Positions 1 through 8,415 are shown, counted from the first letter of the stretch. The stretch is 15,461 nt of DNA from an uncultured Gammaproteobacteria bacterium (GCA_913049565.1 CAJWZG010000040.1:1-15461), one strand, 5' to 3'. A program made the numbers and translations. Notes: generated from the letters alone by a model not told the origin.

Positions 1-120
1 AGCTAAACACCCGTCTTTCAGCACTCTTTCGAGGCCGAGTATGGTACCGATTCTCCGTTATCTGTCAATCGGCCCAGTCTGCTACCGCGATAAATTTCTC
101 TCACTAGACGCTCCTGATCG

Positions 121-912
121 TTAACGCTGCACAGGCTCTGGAGCGGCCGGTCTTTTAAATATCCACCGCGTCCAAACCGACTGCATCAGCGGGTCTAACC
201 ACCGATAGAGCCGGCCTGAAACCACTACCGCCTTGCCGCGCTCCACGCCAATCAGTCCTTCACGTACCACCTCTTCAGCACTGTACCAAAGCACACTCGG
301 GGTCGACTGTTTGATGTCGTCCATGCCCCCTGTGGCATGAAAGTCCGTATGGGTAAACCCCGGACACAAGGCGCTGACGTTCACACCGTAACCTTTCGTG
401 GTCAGCGCTAAGGCTTCCGACAGGGCAATGACGTAGGCTTTTGACGGCCCATAATGACTGTCTCCGGCACTGGCTATTCGCCCTGCTACCGAGGCAACGT
501 TGATCACCCGACCATAACCTCCTTCAATCATGGTAGGCACCAGCCGGTGACACAATTCAGTAATACTGGTCATCATCAACGTCAGGTAGGCCTGATGGGG
601 CTGCCAACCTATCTCTTGATCGTGCAGCAATCGAGGTCCAGAAGCGCCTGCATTGTTGATCAGGTAATGCAGTGTGCTACCGGATTTTGTTACCTGCTCG
701 ACAATGGCCTGGGGCGCTTCAGGAGAGCTCAAGTCTGCCTCAATCAGCATCACCTCAACATCGGGGAAGGCTTGATTGATTTGACCCTTTACCTCGGCGA
801 GCTTGTCACGACGACGGGCTACCAATATGAGATCCATGCCCTGCACTGCAAGCTGCCGCGCAAACTCTGCGCCTAATCCTGCTGATGCTCCGGTGATTAA
901 TGCTGCCGCCAT
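121..912 (-). CDS. SDR family NAD(P)-dependent oxidoreductase
   Basis: A classical short-chain dehydrogenase/reductase of 263 residues, expected to be a cytosolic NAD(P)-dependent oxidoreductase acting on a hydroxyl or keto group. Visible motifs are the Rossmann cofactor motif TGASAGLG (residues 7-14), NNAG (86-89), the catalytic Ser in NVAS (141) and the YGPSK pair (Tyr154, Lys158). An Arg-Arg-Arg stretch after the second strand (residues 33-35) suggests a preference for NADP; this is inference. The ATG at 912 is preceded by a strong AGGAGGG ribosome site. The C-terminal tail is basic and Pro-rich (IFKRPAAPEP). It is divergent from the gene at 999. The substrate cannot be read from sequence; family membership is secure. 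Confidence 0.93.
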   Translation of the reverse strand: MAAALITGASAGLGAEFARQLAVQGMDLILVARRRDKLAEVKGQINQAFPDVEVMLIEADLSSPEAPQAIVEQVTKSGSTLHYLINNAGASGPRLLHDQEIGWQPHQAYLTLMMTSITELCHRLVPTMIEGGYGRVINVASVAGRIASAGDSHYGPSKAYVIALSEALALTTKGYGVNVSALCPGFTHTDFHATGGMDDIKQSTPSVLWYSAEEVVREGLIGVERGKAVVVSGRLYRWLDPLMQSVWTRWIFKRPAAPEPVQR

Positions 913-919
913 ATAACCC

Positions 920-954
920 TCCTAGTGTTGTGCGCACGGTTTATTTCCTAGTGT
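920..954. repeat. 9-bp direct repeat in a divergent promoter region
   Basis: The sequence TCCTAGTGT occurs at 920-928 and again at 946-954, 26 bp start to start, inside the 86-bp gap between the divergent SDR gene and the gene at 999. The first copy overlaps the ribosome site of the SDR gene. Paired sites about 2.5 helical turns apart can be operator half-sites, but no regulator is encoded next to them and chance cannot be excluded. No convincing -35/-10 pair was found in this gap on either strand. Confidence 0.25.
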
Positions 955-998
955 AGACTCTTAAACCCGCATCTCGTCTATGTTGTTTGGGGGAACGC

Positions 999-1523
999 AT
1001 GAACGCACTCATTTCTACCGCAAAAAGTCTTCTCAAGGCCGTCGCCATGCTGGGCATTACCGGGGTTCTGTTTCTTTTCGCCATGGGCTTTGCCGACGGT
1101 CCTTGGGGAGTGGTTCCCGGTGGCGCATTTAGTCAGCCGGCTCAAGCGGCGCCGGATGATTGGTCGTTTGCCAAGGATATGGACACCGTTGAGTTTCAGT
1201 TAATCGATCCAGAAAGCTCGCGCACCTCGTGGATCATGGAACACAACAATCGTATCTTTATTCCGTCGGGCTACATGAATTCGAATGTCGGCAAACTATG
1301 GAAACATTGGCCCATGCGCGCGGAGAAAAACGGCGCCGCATTGCTGCGCATTGATGATCAGGTTTATGCAGTGCAAATGCAGCGAACCAAGGACACCGAG
1401 CTATTGGCGCCGATTGTCAGCGAACTGGCGCGTAAATATATGTCCGTCGAACCGCCGATTGAAGCGATGCTGACTGAGGTCACTGACAACAATCTTTGGG
1501 TATTTGAGTTGGTTAGGCGCTAG
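999..1523 (+). CDS. Small exported or membrane-anchored protein, possible split-barrel fold
   Basis: I do not recognise this 174-residue protein by name. The chosen start is the ATG at 999, placed after GGGGGA; an in-frame TTG at 987 would add only four residues. The N-terminus has a Lys-containing start and then a long hydrophobic segment (about residues 11-28), followed by a Gly/Pro/Ala-rich stretch ending in AQAA near residue 51. It is therefore either secreted to the periplasm or held by one membrane helix. The remaining 120 residues (for example WIMEHNNRIFIPSGY and the basic segment around KHWPMRAEK) loosely resemble small split-barrel proteins of the F420/FMN-linked nitroreductase type, but this is a weak impression. 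It lies 20 bases before the CoA-transferase gene and is probably co-transcribed with it. Confidence 0.75.
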   Translation: MNALISTAKSLLKAVAMLGITGVLFLFAMGFADGPWGVVPGGAFSQPAQAAPDDWSFAKDMDTVEFQLIDPESSRTSWIMEHNNRIFIPSGYMNSNVGKLWKHWPMRAEKNGAALLRIDDQVYAVQMQRTKDTELLAPIVSELARKYMSVEPPIEAMLTEVTDNNLWVFELVRR

Positions 1524-1543
1524 CGTCAATCGAGGAGAGAGAG

Positions 1544-2737
1544 ATGACAGAACAAGCACTCACTGGCGTTCGTATTCTAGATTTTAGCCAGGTTTTGGCG
1601 GGTCCCTTTGCCACCCAACTGATGGCGCAACTGGGTGCTCAGGTCATCAAGATTGAGCAGCCCGTCGGCGGAGATATGACTCGGGGCCTGATGTCTTCAA
1701 GCAGCGATGGCATGGCGCCGTCTTTCTTAGCCGCAAATCTAGGTAAGCGCAGCCTAACCTTAGACCTGAAAAACCCGAAGTCACAAGAAGTGGTGCATCG
1801 GTTGGTGGCTGAGGCCGATGCTGTTGTCGAGAATTTTAAACCCGGCACCATTGAACGTCTGGGTTATAGCTATGAGGCGCTGCAGGCTATCAAGCCTGAT
1901 TTGGTTTACGCGTCTATCTCAGGTTTTGGTCAGACCGGGCCTCGCGCGACTTTGCCCGCCTTTGACGGCGCGATTCAGGCCTATTCGGGTATGATGAGTA
2001 TCAGCGGTCATCCCGAATCCGGGCCAGTACGCTCTGGCTACTTCTCAGTTGATATGAGCACCGCGCTGAATGCGGCCTTTGCTATTACCGCCGCGCTATT
2101 ACGTCGCGCAAATACCGGCGAAGGGCAGAGGGTGGACGTGTCGATGCTCGACACCGCAATGTTTATGCAGGCCCCGCAAATGACCGGCTATCTCGTGACG
2201 GGCAAGGTGCCCGAGCTCAACGGTAATGCCTCGCCCACCAAACAACCAACGTCTAATGTCTTTGCCAGCAGTAACGGTTATGTACAAGTCATCGCTATGA
2301 AGGAAACTCAAGTAGAGGCGCTGTTTACAGAACTTGGCCTCCCAGATCGTTACGCAGAATTCAGTGACCCGGCTATTCGACTGGCTAAACGCAACGAGGT
2401 GAACAATCTCATCGCCCCGCGGATCGCTTCCCAAACGACTGAGCATTGGCTTCAAGCGCTGGACGCCATCGGCGTGCCAGTTTCCTCGATTCAAGATTTC
2501 CCGACGATCGCCAACGAACCTCAGCTTGCGCATCGCGAGGTATTTATCGAGCAAGCCCACCATAGCGAGCCTGATCGAACTGTGAAGGTTGTGCGGGCCT
2601 CTCATGTTGCCGCGCCTGGCAATCCGACAGTTCAGGGCCCAAGCCCTACCCTCGGCGCGCACACCGACGAAATTCTGGGCGAGTTGGGCTATTCAGCAGG
2701 CGATATTGCATTGATGCACTGTGAAGGGATGGTTTGA
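1544..2737 (+). CDS. CaiB/BaiF family class III CoA-transferase
   Basis: A 397-residue member of the class III CoA-transferases, which move CoA between carboxylic acids through an enzyme-bound aspartyl anhydride or thioester. Family marks are LDFSQVLAGPFATQ (12-25), GAQVIKIEQP with GGDMTRG, the NLGKRSLTLDLK segment, VVENFKPGTIERLG (94-107) and the GQRVDVSMLD segment near 194-203. The catalytic aspartate, aligned by eye with Asp169 of formyl-CoA transferase, is Asp170 in YFSVDMSTA. Length is normal for the family. The ATG follows a GGAGAG ribosome site 20 bases after the preceding stop. The acid substrate cannot be deduced. A second paralogue of clearly different sequence sits at 9233-10447 on the other strand. 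Confidence 0.93.
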   Translation: MTEQALTGVRILDFSQVLAGPFATQLMAQLGAQVIKIEQPVGGDMTRGLMSSSSDGMAPSFLAANLGKRSLTLDLKNPKSQEVVHRLVAEADAVVENFKPGTIERLGYSYEALQAIKPDLVYASISGFGQTGPRATLPAFDGAIQAYSGMMSISGHPESGPVRSGYFSVDMSTALNAAFAITAALLRRANTGEGQRVDVSMLDTAMFMQAPQMTGYLVTGKVPELNGNASPTKQPTSNVFASSNGYVQVIAMKETQVEALFTELGLPDRYAEFSDPAIRLAKRNEVNNLIAPRIASQTTEHWLQALDAIGVPVSSIQDFPTIANEPQLAHREVFIEQAHHSEPDRTVKVVRASHVAAPGNPTVQGPSPTLGAHTDEILGELGYSAGDIALMHCEGMV

Positions 2738-2741
2738 TTAA

Positions 2742-3797
<1,056 letters not shown>

Positions 3798-3800
3798 GGC

Positions 3801-5321
3801 CTAAGCCTGCACTGCGGGTATTCGCTCGGCGATTTTCGCTGACCAGATTTTCGGGCCTTCGATGTGCACCGATTCACCATTGGCATCGACGCTAACCGTA
3901 ACGGGCATATCGTTGACCTCAAACTCGTAGATGGCCTCCATGCCCAATTCCGGAAACGCGAGCAACGTTGAGCCGGTAATCGCCTTAGCCACAAGATAGG
4001 CAGCTCCGCCTACCGCGATCATCGACACGGCTCGGTTATCACGAATTGCGTCGATGGCCACCTTGCCGCGCTCTGCCTTGCCGATCATGCCTAACAGACC
4101 TGTTTGCTCGAGCATGGTTCGCGTGAACTTATCCATTCGAGTGGCCGTTGTCGGCCCAGCTGGACCCACTACTTCTTCTCTGACTGGGTCAACCGGGCCG
4201 ACGTAATAGATCACTCGATTGGTGAAATCGACGGGCAGTTCCTCACCTTTGTAGATCATATCCACCAGTTTTTTGTGCGCTGCATCTCGCCCAGTCAGCA
4301 TCTTTCCTGAGAGTAAGAGCGTGTCACCAGATTTCCACGTCTGCGTCTCTTCTGGCGTGAGTGTGTTCAAATTTACTCGCTTCACATCATCACCAAGCTC
4401 AAACTCGATATCAGGCCACTCGGCTAAATCCGGCGGCGTAAATTGAGCGGGTCCAGAACCATCTAACGTAAAATGCACATGCCGTGTGGCGCTGCAGTTG
4501 GGAATGATAGCGACAGGTTTGTTCGCAGCATGGGTTGGATATTCCTTTAACTTCACGTCAAGCACCGTGGTCAAGCCACCCAGGCCTTGCGCCCCAATAC
4601 CCAGCGCGTTCACTTTCTCGAAGAGCTCCATTCGCAGCTCTTCCGCTGCGTCAGACGAACCATCGGCTTGCAGCTCGTGCATGTTCAACGGCTCCATCAG
4701 CGACTCTTTGGCAAGTAACATGGCCTTTTCTGGTGTGCCTCCGATACCCACTCCCAAAATACCCGGCGGGCACCAGCCGGCTCCCATAGTGGGCACTACG
4801 CTTAAAATCCAATCCACCACAGAGTCTGACGGGTTGAGCATGGCAAATTTGGCTTTTGCCTCACTGCCGCCACCCTTGGCCGCCACTTCAATTTCCACCT
4901 TGTCGCCAGCGACGATCTTCGTGTGTACCACTGCTGGGGTGTTGTCCTTGGTATTGGCACGCGCACCGTTAGGATCCGTCAGCACCGAACCACGCAGTAC
5001 GTTGTCTGGGTGCGTGTAGCCACGCCGCACCCCTTCATTGATCATGTCTTCAAACGCCATATCGGCGTCCCACTGCACATCCATACCTACAGAGACCAGT
5101 ACGTTGACGATACCGGTGTCTTGGCAAATAGGGCGCTTGCCAATAGCGCACATGCGTGAATTGACCAGCACCTGTGTTAGCGCAGCCTTAGCAGCCGGGG
5201 ACTCTTCTTGCTCCCATGCCCCACGCATCGCTCGAATGAAATCGGTTGGGTGGTAATAAGAAATGAACTGCAGTGCGTCAGCAACGCTCTGAATCAGATC
5301 TTCTTGCTTGATTACAGTCAT
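3801..5321 (-). CDS. Class I (iron-sulfur) fumarate hydratase
   Basis: A 506-residue cytosolic [4Fe-4S] hydro-lyase of the FumA/FumB class, expected to interconvert fumarate and L-malate. The three cluster cysteines are in the expected places: Cys66 (RPICQDTG), Cys184 (AGWCPPG) and Cys276 (IIPNCSATRH). The alpha- and beta-type halves are fused, as in FumA. Other marks are TKDNTPAVVH, KGGGSEAK and GPAGPTTATRMD. The ATG at 5321 follows GGAG. It is the last gene of a three-gene run, 29 bases after the partner of the UGSC selenoprotein, an unusual setting for a TCA-cycle enzyme. Class I relatives also include tartrate dehydratase and enzymes hydrating mesaconate, so a related C4/C5 dicarboxylate substrate cannot be excluded. 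Such clusters are oxygen-sensitive. Confidence 0.93.
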   Translation of the reverse strand: MTVIKQEDLIQSVADALQFISYYHPTDFIRAMRGAWEQEESPAAKAALTQVLVNSRMCAIGKRPICQDTGIVNVLVSVGMDVQWDADMAFEDMINEGVRRGYTHPDNVLRGSVLTDPNGARANTKDNTPAVVHTKIVAGDKVEIEVAAKGGGSEAKAKFAMLNPSDSVVDWILSVVPTMGAGWCPPGILGVGIGGTPEKAMLLAKESLMEPLNMHELQADGSSDAAEELRMELFEKVNALGIGAQGLGGLTTVLDVKLKEYPTHAANKPVAIIPNCSATRHVHFTLDGSGPAQFTPPDLAEWPDIEFELGDDVKRVNLNTLTPEETQTWKSGDTLLLSGKMLTGRDAAHKKLVDMIYKGEELPVDFTNRVIYYVGPVDPVREEVVGPAGPTTATRMDKFTRTMLEQTGLLGMIGKAERGKVAIDAIRDNRAVSMIAVGGAAYLVAKAITGSTLLAFPELGMEAIYEFEVNDMPVTVSVDANGESVHIEGPKIWSAKIAERIPAVQA

Positions 5322-5350
5322 CGGGGACTCCGAGGTGGAAAGAAATCGGT

Positions 5351-6424
5351 TTAGGCGTCACCTAAACGCGGAATTTCACAGTATAGGTCGAGCTCAACTC
5401 GTTGGCTAACATAGCTGTTTTGATGGGCCCCAGCGCACCAAGACGGCATCACCATCGAGTACAAACCGCTGCCGCCTGCCATTAGCAGCAAAATGTCTTC
5501 AGGCCGGGCGAAGCAGCGATAGCTTTCGCCTTTAATGCGTTCAGCGAAACCTGCTGCAAAGTATTCCAGCTGTTGAGTTGGGTAATGGGTTAGCTCCCAC
5601 AGGCGCTGCAAGATCATGCTCCGATCTAACCCTGCGTCTGCGAGTATCTTCGCATGCTCAGGATTGAGCACGACCACCGCGCTGCCACTCGTCAGCACGG
5701 CATTGTTAGTCGCCATGTTCGCTAAACCAATGGCTAACACTTCAAGTAGCTTTTGCGCATCTTGCGGGTCATCGGCATCGCCACTGTAAATCACCGAGTG
5801 TGGTGCCTCAGCACCAATCACGGTGACCACCGTATCCTCGGCATCAAACCCTAGGTCTTGGTGCATAGGGGCAAATGGAGAGTGCTCTTCATCTTCGCCA
5901 AGACAGTAGGTGAATTTGCCCGGATGCCCCAGCAAGGCCATATCCGATTCGCCAGCCTTAGCGCCTCCGATGTTGATCATGCACAGCCTCAACGCGCGTC
6001 CGATGCTGGCGTTCGCACGATGCCCGGGACCTAACGCGCCAAATCCGCTGGCAATTGGCCCACAACTTAGCCGACCTGGACCATTCACAATGATCAACGG
6101 AGCTGTACAGTGGGTAGTCGATTGCATTTGGGCGAGATCAAATGCGTCTTGCAAGACCGCCTGAACCGAGGCGATAACGACGGGCATATACTCTGGTAAA
6201 CATCCCGCCATGACAGCCGCGATGGCGACTTTTTCAATGGTGGCAACCCCTCCAGCTGGACCCATAACGCCCAGTCGCATATCGGGATCCTGTCCGCTGG
6301 CCAAAACCATGTTCGCTACTCGATCTGCTGTTGGTATCACCACGGGCAGCCCATCGGTCATGCCGGCTCTATGTAGGACCTCCAACGCCGCCGATTCATC
6401 TGCGGCCTGCATCCACTCAGACAT
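5351..6424 (-). CDS. Uncharacterised partner protein of the UGSC selenoprotein
   Basis: A 357-residue protein of a conserved family with no function that I know. Recognisable family-style segments are MTDGLPVVIPT (22-32), a Gly-rich GVMGPAGGVATIEK (52-65), AAVMAGCLPEYMPVV (69-83) with Cys75, PLIIVNGP (109-116), GFGALGPGHRANASIGRALR (128-147) and GHPGKFTYC (166-174) followed by an acidic GEDEEHSPF. Eight cysteines are visible (75, 106, 121, 148, 174, 304, 330, 349). No signal peptide or transmembrane helix was seen, so it is probably cytosolic. The start ATG overlaps the end of the selenoprotein gene by 8 bases (ATGTCTGA), which implies translational coupling and a shared job, probably a two-subunit enzyme. 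The many Gly- and Asn-rich conserved segments suggest an active site, but the chemistry is unknown. Confidence 0.88.
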   Translation of the reverse strand: MSEWMQAADESAALEVLHRAGMTDGLPVVIPTADRVANMVLASGQDPDMRLGVMGPAGGVATIEKVAIAAVMAGCLPEYMPVVIASVQAVLQDAFDLAQMQSTTHCTAPLIIVNGPGRLSCGPIASGFGALGPGHRANASIGRALRLCMINIGGAKAGESDMALLGHPGKFTYCLGEDEEHSPFAPMHQDLGFDAEDTVVTVIGAEAPHSVIYSGDADDPQDAQKLLEVLAIGLANMATNNAVLTSGSAVVVLNPEHAKILADAGLDRSMILQRLWELTHYPTQQLEYFAAGFAERIKGESYRCFARPEDILLLMAGGSGLYSMVMPSWCAGAHQNSYVSQRVELDLYCEIPRLGDA

Positions 6425-6947
6425 GCTTCAGCTGTTCGATAATCAGCGGGGCCATGCGCATGGACACTTCTCGCAAACGGTCTTGCCCGGTGCCTGCGAG
6501 CGGATGCGGCAGTTTTACGCGAGGCACCCCGGGCATGCCGAGGCTATTGGCGGTGAAATCGCCTTGTGGCCAAAAATCTTCTGTTACCAAAGCCACGGAG
6601 GGAATGCCTCGCCTTGCTGTATTTATGCCGTCACGCACGGTGCCGGTTGTACAGCTGCCTCAGTGGCCGTATGCCGCGATCACGGCATCACATTGGGACT
6701 GTATCTCGTCAAGCATGTCATCTGGTGCAGCAACTGACGCATTACCTTTATTCCAAACACGCACCTCTATTCCTTCGATGATTTGCTCAAGTTCTCCGCC
6801 AATGTGACGCAAAAAATTCTCTGAGTCTGGAAATCCGTTCGCGAGCAGTCCGACAACCGGCCTTTGTTGTGCAGCCAAATCAATGCCTAGCGTATAGGGT
6901 TCCGCTGGAATAGCGCGCTCGCCCAGCGGGCTGTGAAATTCAATCAT
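6417..6947 (-). CDS. UGSC family selenoprotein (in-frame TGA read as selenocysteine)
   Basis: One gene of 176 residues interrupted by an in-frame TGA at 6660-6662, residue 96. The reading frame is the same on both sides, and the junction reads YGH-[Sec]-GSCTTGTVRDGI, so the TGA is the Sec of the UGSC motif with Cys99 as its likely redox partner. Upstream it has VVGLLANGFPDSENF (31-45) and the acidic DMLDEIQSQCDAVIAAYG. Downstream it has RRGIPSVALVTEDF, LGMPGVPRVKLPHPL and a C-terminal helix. Both halves match the family as I remember it, and many relatives carry Cys in place of Sec. The start is the ATG at 6947, after GGGAGGA. The true stop is the TGA at 6417-6419, overlapping the next gene. 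It is probably a cytosolic redox or reductase-type catalytic subunit; the substrate is unknown. No Sec-machinery gene lies in this window. Confidence 0.9.
6616..6659 (-). promoter_or_regulatory. Predicted bacterial SECIS hairpin
   Basis: Read on the minus strand just after the Sec codon. The outer stem is GCTGTA (6655-6650) with TACAGC (6621-6616), 6 perfect pairs. After an A-rich internal loop comes CCG (6646-6644) with CGG (6630-6628), a single G-A mismatch, and CAC (6642-6640) with GTG (6634-6632). These close a five-base loop CGTGC (6639-6635) containing a GU. The loop starts about 20 bases after the TGA. The position just 3' of UGA inside the coding region and the G/U in the apical loop fit the known bacterial SECIS bound by SelB. 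The fold was made by hand; no energy was computed. Confidence 0.72.
6660..6662 (-). other. Selenocysteine codon (TGA)
   Basis: This TGA is in frame with the start at 6947 and the stop at 6417 and encodes residue 96. It directly precedes codons for Gly-Ser-Cys-Thr, giving the UGSC motif. Coding similarity to the family on both sides argues against a real stop or a sequencing error. Confidence 0.88.
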
Positions 6948-7121
6948 TAGTCCTCCCAATCAAAGAACACTGGAAAAAAAATACACCTCGCTCTAGTGTT
7001 TTGGTGTACAGCCTAAAACAGATGGGTAGACAGTAGAATAAAAAGTACTTGCGAGCTACCTGCCGCCACTGTCCAAGAAAACGGCGACTTGGTTTCGATC
7101 CCGCAAAAAGGACACGATTGA
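6948..7121. promoter_or_regulatory. Divergent intergenic region between the selenoprotein operon and the dipeptidase gene
   Basis: This 174-base gap must hold promoters for both the selenoprotein operon (minus) and the M19 gene (plus). It is AT-rich compared with the flanking genes, with an A-run at 6973-6981. A TAGAAT at 7034-7039 resembles a -10 box for the plus-strand gene, but no good -35 lies at 16-18 bases upstream. Ribosome sites are clear: GGGAGGA for the minus gene (about 6951-6957) and AAAGGA for the plus gene (about 7107-7112). No operator or riboswitch could be supported. Confidence 0.4.
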
Positions 7122-8378
7122 ATGATGCCCAAACGCAGCCCGCTTCAAACCGCACCCCTGATTGCCGTTATTGCTTTGTGCAGTGCGTGTGGCCAAACGC
7201 CGGACACAGCTGATACCGCGGCAGCTCCCATTGCTGGGGCCGGCGCCGATTCTGAGCAAACGCTGATTATCGATACCCATATCGACATTCCTTTTCGATT
7301 GCACCGCAACTTTAGTGATGTCGGTCAGGCCACCGATGGCGGTGATTTCGATTATCCGCGAGCCAAAGCGGGCGGGTTGAACGCGGCGTTCATGTCTATC
7401 TACATACCTGCCGCGGTCGACGAGGCGGGCTCAGGCGCAGAACTGGCAGACAAGCTGATTGACGACATGGAGACCCTGGCAGCCAATCATCCCGATAAGT
7501 TTGCAATCGCCACCTGCAGCGCCGACATTCAGGCTCAAGCGGACGCAGGGTTGATATCTATGCCGCTGGGCATGGAAAACGGCGGCCCAGTCTCTATGTC
7601 GGACACGGCCCTCGAGCATTTTTTCCAGCGCGGTATTCGCTACATTACTTTGGCTCACAGCAAGTCCAACGCGCTGTCGGATTCGTCATACGATTTAAAC
7701 GAGGCCCACGGCGGTTTATCACCTTTAGGCAAAGAGATGGTTGGTGAGATGAATGCAAAGGGCGTAATGGTGGACGTATCGCATATCTCGGATGCGGCGT
7801 TCGAGCAGGTGATTGCCATCAGTGCGGTGCCAGTCATTGCCTCTCATTCATCACTGCGCCACTACACCCCGGGCTTTCGGCGCAACATGACCGACGACAT
7901 GGTGAAGACGTTGGCGGCAGCTGGCGGCGTGATCCAGATCAACTTCGGCAGCAGCTTTATCAGCGCAGAGGCTCGAGACTATTCGAATGCAGCAAGCGCC
8001 AATGTCATGGCGTATCAGCAGCAGAACAAGTTGGCAAGGGACTCACAACAGCTAAGCGATTACCGCGATCAATATCGCATCGATAACCCTTACCCTTTTG
8101 CCACCATGGAAATGGTGTTGGATCACTTCGATCGAGCGGTGGAGTTGGGCGGCATTGACGCCGTCGGTGTCGGTTCCGACTACGATGGTGTGGGTGATTC
8201 ACTGCCCATCGGCCTCAAGGATGTGGCGGCCTACGGTGACTTGATGGACGGCCTCCGCGGCCGTGGCTACAGCCAGTCAGATATCAATAAAATCATGGGT
8301 GGTAACTTGCTGCGGGTATGGCGAGCGGTGGAGGCCTATGCTGAATCCCAAGGCCAAAAGGTCGAGTGTTCCAGCTGA
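7122..8378 (+). CDS. Membrane dipeptidase, peptidase family M19 (renal dipeptidase-like), probable lipoprotein
   Basis: A 418-residue zinc dipeptidase of family M19, related to mammalian membrane dipeptidase, which cleaves dipeptides including those with a D-residue at the C-terminal side. Metal ligands by motif are His53 and Asp55 (DTHIDIP), Glu152 (GMENGG), His221 (DVSHISD) and His242 (ASHSSLR), with Asp353 in GVGSDYDG. The N-terminus has a basic start, a hydrophobic segment and ALCSAC at 19-23, resembling a lipobox (Cys23 lipidated) although Cys at -3 is unusual; an Ala/Asp/Thr-rich linker follows. It is therefore probably anchored facing the periplasm. The start is ATG 7122 (a second ATG follows at once) after AAAGGA. 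It is divergent from the selenoprotein operon and convergent with the GST gene. Confidence 0.93.
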   Translation: MMPKRSPLQTAPLIAVIALCSACGQTPDTADTAAAPIAGAGADSEQTLIIDTHIDIPFRLHRNFSDVGQATDGGDFDYPRAKAGGLNAAFMSIYIPAAVDEAGSGAELADKLIDDMETLAANHPDKFAIATCSADIQAQADAGLISMPLGMENGGPVSMSDTALEHFFQRGIRYITLAHSKSNALSDSSYDLNEAHGGLSPLGKEMVGEMNAKGVMVDVSHISDAAFEQVIAISAVPVIASHSSLRHYTPGFRRNMTDDMVKTLAAAGGVIQINFGSSFISAEARDYSNAASANVMAYQQQNKLARDSQQLSDYRDQYRIDNPYPFATMEMVLDHFDRAVELGGIDAVGVGSDYDGVGDSLPIGLKDVAAYGDLMDGLRGRGYSQSDINKIMGGNLLRVWRAVEAYAESQGQKVECSS

Positions 8379-8386
8379 TACCCATA

Positions 8387-8415
8387 CTGAGTGACGAGGC
8401 TATTCGGTCACTCGG
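8387..8415. terminator. Hairpin between convergent genes, possible bidirectional terminator
   Basis: A 7-bp perfect inverted repeat, GAGTGAC (8389-8395) and GTCACTC (8407-8413), is extended by a U-G and a C-G pair to 9 bp around an 11-base loop. It lies just after the dipeptidase stop and covers the last bases of the oppositely oriented GST gene. There is no T-tract on either side, so it is not a canonical intrinsic terminator. Confidence 0.4.

Noticed and set aside
18..104. A 28-codon minus-strand frame with a GTG start and an AGGAG upstream, after the SDR gene
   Set aside because: Too short, no recognisable protein features, and near the window edge. The ribosome-site match alone is not enough to call a gene.
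4486..5019. Plus-strand frame of 177 codons inside the fumarase gene
   Set aside because: Low-complexity Ser/Pro/Ala-rich translation antisense to a fully supported fumarase with all three cluster cysteines.
6660..6662. TGA as a true stop making a broken gene or frameshift
   Set aside because: The frame is unchanged across the TGA, the exact UGSC motif is present, coding similarity continues on both sides and a SECIS-like hairpin follows.
6948..7121. A riboswitch or regulator site controlling the selenoprotein operon
   Set aside because: No conserved riboswitch core or clear inverted repeat was found; only a lone -10-like box on the other strand.
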